A stretch of 64,000 nucleotides of DNA from assembly GCF_000800255.1 (NCBI RefSeq), contig NZ_CP009747.1:1-64000 (forward strand), in the 5' to 3' direction. Below the pieces are notes generated by a model. The model was not told where the DNA came from, did no database searches, and saw only the letters and a list, made by a program, of their open reading frames with translations. Origin of the DNA: Pseudomonas parafulva (GTDB lineage: Bacteria; Pseudomonadota; Gammaproteobacteria; Pseudomonadales; Pseudomonadaceae). This document shows, piece after piece, positions 22,641 through 30,376 of the stretch (position 1 is the stretch's first letter; each line of letters starts with the position of its first letter). Position numbers and translations under genes: made by a program.

Positions 22641-23962
22641 CAACGCACCTCCTTGTGCCGCAGGGATTGACGATGGCCTGGGTGCAGCACCACGCCGGGG
22701 CGCGCCTTACGGATCAGGGCTTGGGCCGCCTCGATATCGGCGCAGCGGCCGGTGTGGATCAGCCAGGCAGCCACGGCACTGGCGCTGCGTGAGTAGCCCA
22801 AGGCGCAGCAGACCAGGACGCTGCCGTGCTGGCGCAGGTGTTCGATGGCCTCGGCGGCTTGATCCAGCAGCGCGGGGCTGGGGGCAATGAGGTCAAGGAT
22901 GGGCAGGTTGAGGTAGGCCGGCTGTTCCTGCTGCATTGCGGGTAAATCGCAGCGGTAGGGCAACTCGGCGCTCAGGTCCAGCACGCCGGCAAATGAAGTC
23001 GCCTGGCCCCGACCAGGTATCCGCCCCAGGTAGACTCCGTCACACACTTCATCGGCGAGAGGATGTCGCCAGGTCCACAGGCGCGAGTTGATCCAGGCGC
23101 CGATCAGGTACGGTGCCAGCAGCCAGGTTGCCGCTGTCGACAGGCGTCCGTTGGCACCCTTCTGGAAGCCACCAGCACCGAACAGCACGTAGTTCAGCGC
23201 CACCATCAGCAACGCCAGCGCCGGCCACAGCAGGCCTAGCCACAGCCCGCCCAGCGACACGCCCAGCCAGGCACACAGCCCGGCGCCGAGGCCGTAGCGC
23301 AGGCCCAGTCGCCAGCGTTTCGGCTCGCGCGCAAGCCTCGCCGCGTGCAGGGGCAGCGGCCCTCGATGGGGCCACCACCAGACGCACAACAGGCCGACCA
23401 GCGCGCCGCTGGGCAGGTCGATGAAATGATGCTGCCAGGTGGTCAGCACCGACACTCCGATCAGCGCCATCCAGCCGTGCACCAGCCCACGCAGTAGTGG
23501 GCGCCGGGTGTGGCGGGCGAACATCGTCCAGATGATCACCAGCAGCGCGATATGCAGCGACGGCGCCTGGTTGAACGGTTTGTCGAAGCCCATCAGCACG
23601 TCGAACAGCCAGCCGAACAGGCCGGCCAGCTCCGGTCGCTCGAAGGTGAAGCGCAGCGGCCACAGCAGGAAACAACTGACGCTGAGCAGTTGCGCCGTCA
23701 GCAGCGCCAGGGCATGCCGATCCATTTCCCGGCGATTGCGCGGCAGCAGGAAGGACAGCCCGTACAGCAGGTCGATCGACCAATAGGGAATGATGGTCCA
23801 GGGCCACAGCGGCATATGCCGTTCCCAGTCGAACACCAGGCTGCCGACGTCGTCGCGCGTGGCCGTGTAGCTGTTGGCCAGGCCATAGCTGAGGAAGAAC
23901 AGCGGCCCCAGCAGCAACAGCCACAGCACCCCGCGCCGGATCAAACCGGCCTCGCGGGCCAT
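22640..23962 (-). CDS. ynbD: PAP2-type phosphatase/transferase fused to a dual-specificity phosphatase (YnbD-like)
   Basis: The product has 440 residues. The N-terminal part has about six membrane helices with PAP2-like motifs PSLH (H137) and HHFIDLPSG (H179, D182), typical of lipid phosphatases or inositolphosphotransferases. A further membrane stretch spans about 225-290. The C-terminal soluble domain, about 300-440, has the dual-specificity phosphatase signature C386-ALGYS-R392 and a likely general acid D357. The architecture and length match E. coli YnbD as I recall it. It overlaps both neighbours by ATGA. Inference: it dephosphorylates a phospholipid or inositol-phosphate-like product of the cluster. 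Confidence 0.85.
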   Translation of the reverse strand: MAREAGLIRRGVLWLLLLGPLFFLSYGLANSYTATRDDVGSLVFDWERHMPLWPWTIIPYWSIDLLYGLSFLLPRNRREMDRHALALLTAQLLSVSCFLLWPLRFTFERPELAGLFGWLFDVLMGFDKPFNQAPSLHIALLVIIWTMFARHTRRPLLRGLVHGWMALIGVSVLTTWQHHFIDLPSGALVGLLCVWWWPHRGPLPLHAARLAREPKRWRLGLRYGLGAGLCAWLGVSLGGLWLGLLWPALALLMVALNYVLFGAGGFQKGANGRLSTAATWLLAPYLIGAWINSRLWTWRHPLADEVCDGVYLGRIPGRGQATSFAGVLDLSAELPYRCDLPAMQQEQPAYLNLPILDLIAPSPALLDQAAEAIEHLRQHGSVLVCCALGYSRSASAVAAWLIHTGRCADIEAAQALIRKARPGVVLHPGHRQSLRHKEVR

Positions 23963-25710
23963 CAACGTACCCGCTGGGCCAGGCTGACGCTGAAGATGCC
24001 CCAGGGGTCGATGCGCTGGGTGATCTTGCGAAAGCCTGCCGCCTCCACCAGTTGGTCCATCTCCGCCTGGCTACGCCGGCGCATCACCCAGGCGTCGCCA
24101 CCCCGGTGGCTGGTCAGGGCGCGGGCGATCATCTCCAGTTGCGGGTGCCAGGGTTGGCCGGTGTAGACCAGGTAACCGCCGTCTTCCACGGCGTCGGCCA
24201 GACCGGCCAGGGAGTTGCCCACCCACTGATTGCTGGCGAACAGTTCGTAGAGGCCCGAGACCACGGCCAGCGTTGGGCGCGGGTCGAGGCTGGCCAGGCT
24301 CTGGCGGTCGAAGGCGTCGCCTTGGACGAAGCGCGCAATCTCGCCGAGGCCTTTTTCCTGGATCAGGGCAGTGCCCTGTTGCACGTTCAGCTCGCTGTAG
24401 TCGCGCAGCAGGATCGAGTCCGGCCGGTGTGTCTGCAAGGCGTCGAGGATGTAGCGGCCGTGACCGGCGGCGATATCGACGATGTGCACCGCGCGGCCTT
24501 GTTCGCTCAGCCGCTCGATGGCCAGGCGCAGCAGTTCCTCGACGTGCAGCTTGCGCTGGCGGATGCCGCGCCAGCCGATGGCGTCGAGGTAGTTGCGGTC
24601 GATCAGGCGACCCAGCCGACCCTTGCCGCTGGCCTGGTCGCGGTACACGTAGTCCAGCGTGCTGCCCGAGTCGAAGCCGGTGTCGAAACCCAACTTGACG
24701 CCATCGGACAAGCCTTTGACCAGGCGCAGCCCAGCGCGGTAGCTGCGCCAGTACAGCGCGCGCGGCGAGTGGCGTGGCAGTGGGGCAGCCAGTGCCTCGG
24801 CTTCGGCGCAACTGGCGCCGGTCTTGTCGGCGTCGAGCAGCGAGGGCGGCGCCAGCGGCGCGTCGAAGCAATGGGCGATGAAGCGCTCGATGCGCGCCAG
24901 GGCGTGGGCGCGATCACGCTCGCCGAGGGTGTCATGGAAGAAACCGGGCAACACGTGCAGCTCCTTGCGCGCGCTGCCGAGGCGCTCGAAGAAGCGCTCC
25001 TGCGGCGCGCGCTCGACCACGAAGTCCGCACCGGACACCAACAGTTGAGTCGGCACCTGGATCGCCTGGGCATCGGCCACCACACGTTCGGCGGCTTCGT
25101 AGAGGCCCAGCAGCACGGTCACCGAAATCGGTCGGCTGATCAGTGGGTCGGCGGCATAGGAGGCGACCCGGTCGGGATCGTGGGTCAGCAGTTGCGGTTT
25201 GACGTAGCTGTTGACGAAGAAATTGCCACGCACGGCCTTGAGCAGCTTCAGGCCGGGGCGAGCGAAGGGCACGTAGAGTTTGACCTTGAACGCCGGCGAG
25301 GCGAGCACCAGGCAGCGCACCTTGGGGGCGTAGTCGTGGGCCCAGGTGGCGACCAGCACCGCGCCGACGCTTTGCGCCAGTACCACCATGTCGGCCTCGG
25401 CGATGCCATGCCGGGACTGGATATGCTCGATGAAAGTCTGCACGTCGCGCACGCTGGTGGCGAAGCTCGGGCTGTCGCCTCGCGCGCCGGGTGACAGACC
25501 ATGGCCGCGGGCGTCCCAGGCGAAGAGGTCGTAGCCCGGCAGGTTCAGTTCGTCGGCCAGGTGCGCCAGGCGCGCACCGTGCTCGTGGCCGCGGTGGAAC
25601 ATCACCAGCGCCCGGCGTGGCTGGTACGCGTTGCGGGTGGCCGGCCAGTGCCGGTAGTGCAGTTCGACGCCATCGTGGGTCGGGAAGTGCAGCGATTGCG
25701 CTTGGCGCAT
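23962..25710 (-). CDS. ynbC: Alpha/beta hydrolase fused to an SAM-dependent methyltransferase (YnbC-like)
   Basis: The product has 582 residues and no signal peptide. Residues about 1-280 form a monoacylglycerol-lipase-like alpha/beta hydrolase: FHRGHEHGAR oxyanion segment, nucleophile Ser114 in AQSVG, then D229 and H259 completing a plausible triad. Residues about 310-582 are a class I methyltransferase with SAM motif VDIAAGHGR (411-419). Length and domain order match E. coli YnbC as I recall it. It begins 30 nt after the ynbA stop and overlaps ynbD by ATGA. Inference: it hydrolyses and methylates a lipid made by the cluster. Confidence 0.86.
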   Translation of the reverse strand: MRQAQSLHFPTHDGVELHYRHWPATRNAYQPRRALVMFHRGHEHGARLAHLADELNLPGYDLFAWDARGHGLSPGARGDSPSFATSVRDVQTFIEHIQSRHGIAEADMVVLAQSVGAVLVATWAHDYAPKVRCLVLASPAFKVKLYVPFARPGLKLLKAVRGNFFVNSYVKPQLLTHDPDRVASYAADPLISRPISVTVLLGLYEAAERVVADAQAIQVPTQLLVSGADFVVERAPQERFFERLGSARKELHVLPGFFHDTLGERDRAHALARIERFIAHCFDAPLAPPSLLDADKTGASCAEAEALAAPLPRHSPRALYWRSYRAGLRLVKGLSDGVKLGFDTGFDSGSTLDYVYRDQASGKGRLGRLIDRNYLDAIGWRGIRQRKLHVEELLRLAIERLSEQGRAVHIVDIAAGHGRYILDALQTHRPDSILLRDYSELNVQQGTALIQEKGLGEIARFVQGDAFDRQSLASLDPRPTLAVVSGLYELFASNQWVGNSLAGLADAVEDGGYLVYTGQPWHPQLEMIARALTSHRGGDAWVMRRRSQAEMDQLVEAAGFRKITQRIDPWGIFSVSLAQRVR

Positions 25711-25740
25711 GGCGAAAGTCCTTGTCCTGCGGCAGTGGAA

Positions 25741-26346
25741 TCAGCGGGTTTCGGCCAGCCCGTGGCGCACCCGGTTGTAGAGGGTATAGAGCGACAGCGC
25801 GAGGATGACCAGCAGCAGGCCGTTGATCCAGCTCGCCGGCAGCAGGCCGAAGGCGACGCCGGTGCCCAGCACGCCGAACGCGAAGGCGCGGTCGCTCTTG
25901 CCCATCGGCCCGTCGTAGCGCCGCGAAGCCCCGACCAGAGGACCCATCACGCCGGCGTATTCACTGACGATGGCCAGGATCACCACCAGCACCACGAGCA
26001 CCGGCCAGACGCCGGTCAGCAGCGCGAAGGGCAGGTACAGCGCGGCGTCGGCGATCACGTCGCAGAGTTCGTTGAGGTAGCCGCCGAGGGTCGACTGCTG
26101 GCCGAATTCCCGGGCCAGCATGCCGTCTACGGCATTGAGCGCCATGCGCAGCAGCATCCACACCGGCAGCAGAATGAACAACCCGGTGACGTCGGGCTGG
26201 GCGGCCAGCAACAGCCCGAGCAGCACCGACACCAGTGCCGCGAAGACGGTCACTTGGTTGGCGGTCACCCCGCGATCATGCAGACGCTGCACCGTAGGGC
26301 GCAGCAGGGCCTGGAAGCGAGGTTTGAGCTGGTAGATGGATGGCAC
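25741..26346 (-). CDS. ynbA: CDP-alcohol phosphatidyltransferase-like protein with altered motif (YnbA)
   Basis: The product has 201 residues and about five to six membrane helices, and is the first gene of the lipid cluster. The family motif is recognisable: N71-AV-D74-G-ML-AR, then eight residues, G88-GYL-N92-ELC-D96. Asn replaces the first and third of the four canonical Asp residues that bind metal and activate the acceptor alcohol. E93 and D100 are close by. The same Asn residues are in E. coli YnbA as I remember it, so this is a family trait, not a mutation. The transferred headgroup is unknown. Confidence 0.87.
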   Translation of the reverse strand: MPSIYQLKPRFQALLRPTVQRLHDRGVTANQVTVFAALVSVLLGLLLAAQPDVTGLFILLPVWMLLRMALNAVDGMLAREFGQQSTLGGYLNELCDVIADAALYLPFALLTGVWPVLVVLVVILAIVSEYAGVMGPLVGASRRYDGPMGKSDRAFAFGVLGTGVAFGLLPASWINGLLLVILALSLYTLYNRVRHGLAETR

Positions 26347-26475
26347 GGGGGACTCCCTATCCGGGTGCAGGTAGGAGCCGATTGTGGGGAAAGAGTTCGC
26401 GGGGCGGCAAGCGCTATGTGCCGGTCCTGTGAACCAGGCAGTGTCTGGAATCTGTATTCCCGAGCCTGGCGCTGA

Positions 26476-26790
26476 TCAGCGCCGCGCTAAGTCAGGGCTG
26501 AGCACGTCGACGTGCTGGATATCGAAGTCGCGCTCCAGGAAATCCATGCGTCGTTCGAAGAAGCTCGTCATGTGCGCCAACGCGCAGTGGGCGTCGAACG
26601 CGGCCTGGTCGGCCCACACTTCGTAGAACACGAAGAGGCTGGGATCTTCCTTGTCTCGCAGCATGTGGTATTCGATGCAGCCCGGTTCCTGGCGACTGGG
26701 CTCGACATAGGCGCGGAACAACGCCTCGAAGGCCGCTGCCTGTTCCGGGCGGGTCTTGGCTTTGAGAATGAAGGCGACCGGTTCGTTCAT
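26476..26790 (-). CDS. YgiN-like antibiotic biosynthesis monooxygenase (ABM) domain protein
   Basis: The product has 104 residues with the dimeric ferredoxin-like ABM fold: FILKAKTRPEQAAAFEALFRAYVEPSRQEPGCIEYHMLRD and FVFYEVWADQAAFDAH. E. coli YgiN is a quinol monooxygenase cotranscribed with mdaB. Here the gene is divergent from mdaB, with 159 nt between starts. A shared role in quinone redox cycling is likely. It is the sole small gene between mdaB and the lipid cluster. Confidence 0.88.
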   Translation of the reverse strand: MNEPVAFILKAKTRPEQAAAFEALFRAYVEPSRQEPGCIEYHMLRDKEDPSLFVFYEVWADQAAFDAHCALAHMTSFFERRMDFLERDFDIQHVDVLSPDLARR

Positions 26791-26859
26791 GGGTGGGATC
26801 CTCAGGAAAGATGAAGTGCGATTTTAGGGCAGTAATCGATGCGGGATTCGTGACTTTCA

Positions 26860-26876
26860 GGCAAAAGCCTTTTGCC
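26860..26876. promoter_or_regulatory. Palindrome between ygiN-like gene and mdaB
   Basis: GGCAAAA-GCC-TTTTGCC is a perfect 7-bp inverted repeat in the divergent promoter region, about 70 bp from each start. It could be an operator, perhaps for the LysR protein encoded after mdaB. Only symmetry and position support this. Confidence 0.35.
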
Positions 26877-26949
26877 GCTGACCGACTTTTTACGGCTTGC
26901 GTGACGGCCTAACCTGCCGCCTTCCCAAACGTTGCGACGAGATCCTCCC

Positions 26950-27540
26950 ATGAAAAATATCCTCTTGCTCAATGGCGGCAAGCACTTCGCCCATTCCGAC
27001 GGTCGCCTGAACACCACCTTGCACGAAGCCGCCATGGCCTACCTGGACCACGCGGGCTTCGACGTGCAGCAGACCTTCATCGACGGCGGCTACGATATCG
27101 AGGCAGAGGTGCGCAAATTCCTCTGGGCCGACGTGGTGATCTACCAGATGCCGGGTTGGTGGATGGGCGCGCCCTGGACGGTGAAGCAATACATCGATGA
27201 GGTGTTCACCGCAGGCCATGGTCGTCTGTACGCCAACGATGGCCGTACCCGCTCCGACGCTTCGCAGAAGTACGGCAGCGGCGGATTGCTCATGGGCAAG
27301 CGCTACATGATCTCGGCCACCTGGAACGCGCCGCAGCAGGCCTTCGACGACCCGACCGATTTCTTCGAAGGCAAAGGTGTGGACGCGGTGTATTTCGCGT
27401 TCCATAAGGCCAACCAGTTCCTCGGCATGACGGGCCTGCCCAGCTTCGTGGCCACCGACGTGATGAAACGTCCGGATGTGCCAGCGGCGGTGGCGGCATA
27501 CGAGGCGCACTTGGGCGCGCTGTTCGACAAGGCCGAGTGA
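26950..27540 (+). CDS. mdaB: NAD(P)H quinone oxidoreductase MdaB (flavodoxin-like fold)
   Basis: MdaB carries out two-electron reduction of quinones using FAD and NADPH, avoiding semiquinone radicals. The product has 196 residues. The start MKNILLLNGGKHFAHSDGRLN matches MdaB, and MPGWWMGAPWTVKQYIDEVFTAGHG is the conserved flavin and active-site loop. ATG 26950 is chosen over a TTG six codons upstream. It is followed 109 nt later by a LysR gene in the same direction. Confidence 0.93.
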   Translation: MKNILLLNGGKHFAHSDGRLNTTLHEAAMAYLDHAGFDVQQTFIDGGYDIEAEVRKFLWADVVIYQMPGWWMGAPWTVKQYIDEVFTAGHGRLYANDGRTRSDASQKYGSGGLLMGKRYMISATWNAPQQAFDDPTDFFEGKGVDAVYFAFHKANQFLGMTGLPSFVATDVMKRPDVPAAVAAYEAHLGALFDKAE

Positions 27541-27649
27541 TGGCTGCGCTGTTTTCGTCCGCTGCCGGGCAGCGATGGCCTGGGCGCGTGCTTGCACGGT
27601 GAGCGATCAACCGCTATCAATCACTCCTTCCTCCCGCCAAGGCGCACGC

Positions 27650-28546
27650 GTGAAAACTCGATCCGAAGAACTTCAGGCATTCGTGGCCGTCATCGATTGC
27701 GGATCGATCTCCGCTGCTGCCGAGCAGATGGGCCAGACGCCCTCGGCCATGAGTCGGACCTTGTCGCGTCTGGAGGCCAAGCTGGGCACCACCTTGGTCA
27801 ACCGCACCACCCGGCGCATGGACCTCACCGAGGAAGGCCGCTTCTTCCTCGAACGCGCGCGGCAGATTCTCGCGCAGATGGACGATCTGGAGGAGCGCCT
27901 GTCGATCAACCGTCAGACACCGACCGGCCGCCTGCGCATCAATGCCGCTGCACCGTTCATGCTCCACGCGATCTTGCCGTGGATCGGCGAGTTCCGCCGC
28001 CAGTACCCCGGCATCGAGCTCGAACTCAACAGCGACGACCTGATCATCGACCTGCTCGAGCACAGCACCGATGTCGCCATCCGCATCGGCGAGCTGGCCG
28101 ACTCCAGCCTGCACGCCCGTTCGCTGGGGTGCAGCCCGCTGCTGATCCTGGCCAGCCCGCAGTACCTGGAGCGCCATGGCACGCCACGCGCGGTCGAGGA
28201 CCTGAGCCAGCATGGGCTGCTCGGATTCAGCGCGCCGGAAAGTCTCAACCACTGGCCCCTGCGTCACGCCCAGGGCGACCGCTGGGCGATCCGTCCGGCG
28301 CTGCTGGCCTCCAGCGGCGAAACCCTGCGTCAGTTGGCGTTGGCGGGTGAGGGGATCGTCTGCCTGTCGCACTTCATGACCCATGACGACATCCGCACGG
28401 GCCGTCTGCAGGTGCTGCTGGCCGAGGCCAACAGTGGCTATCGCCAGCCGATTCATGCGGTCTACTACCGCAACACGCAACTGGCGCTGCGTATCCAATG
28501 CTTCCTGGATTTCATCCAGGCCAAGCTGTCGACGTACGCCTGCTGA
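27650..28546 (+). CDS. LysR-family regulator downstream of mdaB
   Basis: The product has 298 residues with an N-terminal helix-turn-helix (AFVAVIDCGSISAAAEQMGQTPSAMSRTLSRLEAKLGTTLVNRTTRRM) and a substrate domain of the CrgA/DsdC-like group. The start is GTG 27650, preceded by AAGG; the frame upstream is the 3' end of mdaB in another frame and has no ribosome site. Likely targets are mdaB or the ygiN-like gene, by adjacency only. Confidence 0.88.
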   Translation: MKTRSEELQAFVAVIDCGSISAAAEQMGQTPSAMSRTLSRLEAKLGTTLVNRTTRRMDLTEEGRFFLERARQILAQMDDLEERLSINRQTPTGRLRINAAAPFMLHAILPWIGEFRRQYPGIELELNSDDLIIDLLEHSTDVAIRIGELADSSLHARSLGCSPLLILASPQYLERHGTPRAVEDLSQHGLLGFSAPESLNHWPLRHAQGDRWAIRPALLASSGETLRQLALAGEGIVCLSHFMTHDDIRTGRLQVLLAEANSGYRQPIHAVYYRNTQLALRIQCFLDFIQAKLSTYAC

Positions 28547-28661
28547 GTTGTCTGATCGCGACACGGTTGCCCAAAGACGTCCACCTCAGTGCCTGCCGTT
28601 TGCTTGAACGCGATGCCTGCGCCTTAAATGGAGGTTCGACAAGAACGACTAAGGAAGCGTC

Positions 28662-30329
28662 ATGCGTATCGTCATGTTCCAGTCCCTGGCCCTCGGGGCC
28701 GCGATCCTGAGCTGTTCCTCGGCCTATGCCGTGACCCTCGAAGGCGGCGCGGTCGCCGCACCCGATCAGTACGGCGCCCAGGTCGCGGCCGATATTCTCA
28801 AGAAGGGCGGCAATGCGGTGGACGCTGCCGTCGCCACCGCGTTCACCCTGGCGGTCACCTACCCGGAAGCCGGGAACATCGGTGGCGGCGGTTTCATGAC
28901 CCTGTTCGTCGACGGCAAGCCGTATTTCCTCGACTACCGCGAAGTGGCGCCGAAGGCCGCGACCAAGACCATGTACCTGAACGACAAAGGCGAGGTGATC
29001 GAAAACCTTAGTCTGGTCGGTGCTCGCGCCGCTGGTGTGCCAGGCACGGTCATGGGCCTGTGGGAGGCGCACCAGAAGTTTGGCAAGCTGCCGTGGAGCG
29101 AGCTGCTCACGCCGGCCATCGGCTATGCGCAGAATGGATTCAAGATCGCCCAGAAGCAGTACCAGTACCGCGATGACGCCCAAGGCCTGTTCAAGACCGC
29201 GACCAACTTCAACGACTACTTCGGCAGCATGAAAGTGGGCGAGCTGTTCAAGCAGCCGGAACTGGCCCAGACCCTCGAGCGCATCGCCGACAAGGGCGTG
29301 AGCGAGTTCTATCAGGGCAAGACCGCCGACCTGCTGGTGGCGCAGATGCAGGCCGACAAGGGCCTGATCACCAAGGACGATCTGAAGGACTACAAGGCGC
29401 TGTGGCGCGATCCGATCGCCATCGAGTGGCGCGGCAACGTGGTCTACACGGCGCCGCCACCGAGCTCCGGTGGTGTCGCGCTAGGCCAACTGCTGGGCAT
29501 CAAGGAGGACCGTACGGCGGACTTCAAAGGTGTGGCGCACAACTCGGCGAAGTACATTCACCTGCTGTCCGAGATCGAGAAGCGGGTATTCGCCGACCGC
29601 GCCGATTACCTGGGCGATCCGGCCTTCACCCAGGTGCCGGTCAAGCAACTGATGGCCAAGGACTACCTGGCCAAGCGCGCCGCGCAGGTCAATCCGACGG
29701 CCATCTCCGCCACCGACCAGGTCAAGCCGGGCCTCGAGCCGCACCAGACCACGCACTTCTCCATCGTCGACCGCCAGGGCAATGCGGTGAGCAACACCTA
29801 TACCCTCAACCTCGACTATGGCAGTGGCGTGGTGGTCAAGGGCGCGGGCTTCCTGCTCAACGACGAAATGGACGACTTCAGCGCCAAGCCTGGGGCGGCC
29901 AATGTGTTCGGCGTGGTCGGCGGTGACGCCAACGCCATCGCACCGGGCAAGCGCATGCTTTCATCGATGAGCCCGAGCCTGATCACGCGTGACGGCAAGG
30001 TCACCGTGGTGCTGGGGACGCCGGGTGGTTCACGGATCTTCACCTCGATCTTCCAGGTGATGAACAACCTGTACGACTACGGCATGCCATTGGAAAAAGC
30101 CGTCGCCGCGCAGCGTGTGCACCACCAGTTGCTGCCCAAGGACACGATCTACTTCGACAGCTATGCACCGCTCACCGGCCCGGTGGCCGACGAACTGAAG
30201 AAGATGGGCTATGTCCTGGAGGACCAGGGCTGGGAGATGGGCGACGTGCAGGCGATCCGCGTGACCGGGCAGACGTTGGAGACTGCGTCCGACCCGCGTG
30301 GGCGTGGGGTGGGCATGGTCGTCAAGTGA
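28662..30329 (+). CDS. ggt: Gamma-glutamyltransferase, exported
   Basis: The periplasmic enzyme hydrolyses or transfers gamma-glutamyl groups from glutathione and related peptides. The product has 555 residues with a signal peptide of about 23 residues (...SCSSAYA). The proenzyme cleaves itself before Thr363 in HQTTHFSIVD, which becomes the N-terminal nucleophile of the small subunit. The GTPGGSRIFTSIFQV segment of the small subunit is present. AAGGAAG precedes ATG 28662. The gene stands alone and converges on mcpS across a hairpin. Confidence 0.95.
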   Translation: MRIVMFQSLALGAAILSCSSAYAVTLEGGAVAAPDQYGAQVAADILKKGGNAVDAAVATAFTLAVTYPEAGNIGGGGFMTLFVDGKPYFLDYREVAPKAATKTMYLNDKGEVIENLSLVGARAAGVPGTVMGLWEAHQKFGKLPWSELLTPAIGYAQNGFKIAQKQYQYRDDAQGLFKTATNFNDYFGSMKVGELFKQPELAQTLERIADKGVSEFYQGKTADLLVAQMQADKGLITKDDLKDYKALWRDPIAIEWRGNVVYTAPPPSSGGVALGQLLGIKEDRTADFKGVAHNSAKYIHLLSEIEKRVFADRADYLGDPAFTQVPVKQLMAKDYLAKRAAQVNPTAISATDQVKPGLEPHQTTHFSIVDRQGNAVSNTYTLNLDYGSGVVVKGAGFLLNDEMDDFSAKPGAANVFGVVGGDANAIAPGKRMLSSMSPSLITRDGKVTVVLGTPGGSRIFTSIFQVMNNLYDYGMPLEKAVAAQRVHHQLLPKDTIYFDSYAPLTGPVADELKKMGYVLEDQGWEMGDVQAIRVTGQTLETASDPRGRGVGMVVK

Positions 30330-30338
30330 TCGGCTGAG

Positions 30339-30360
30339 CGCCGCCCCTCAAGGGGCGGCG
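30339..30360. terminator. Bidirectional hairpin between ggt and mcpS
   Basis: A 10-bp perfect stem CGCCGCCCCT / AGGGGCGGCG with a 2-nt spacer lies between the two convergent stops. T-runs are poor, but position and stability fit a shared terminator. Confidence 0.6.
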
Positions 30361-30376
30361 TCAGTCCTGTACAGCC

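Noticed and set aside
26347..26475. Possible REP element (GTAGGAGC-like stretch) between ynbA and the ygiN-like gene
   Set aside because: The stretch resembles part of P. putida REP sequences but lacks the paired GC-rich stem, so I do not call it.
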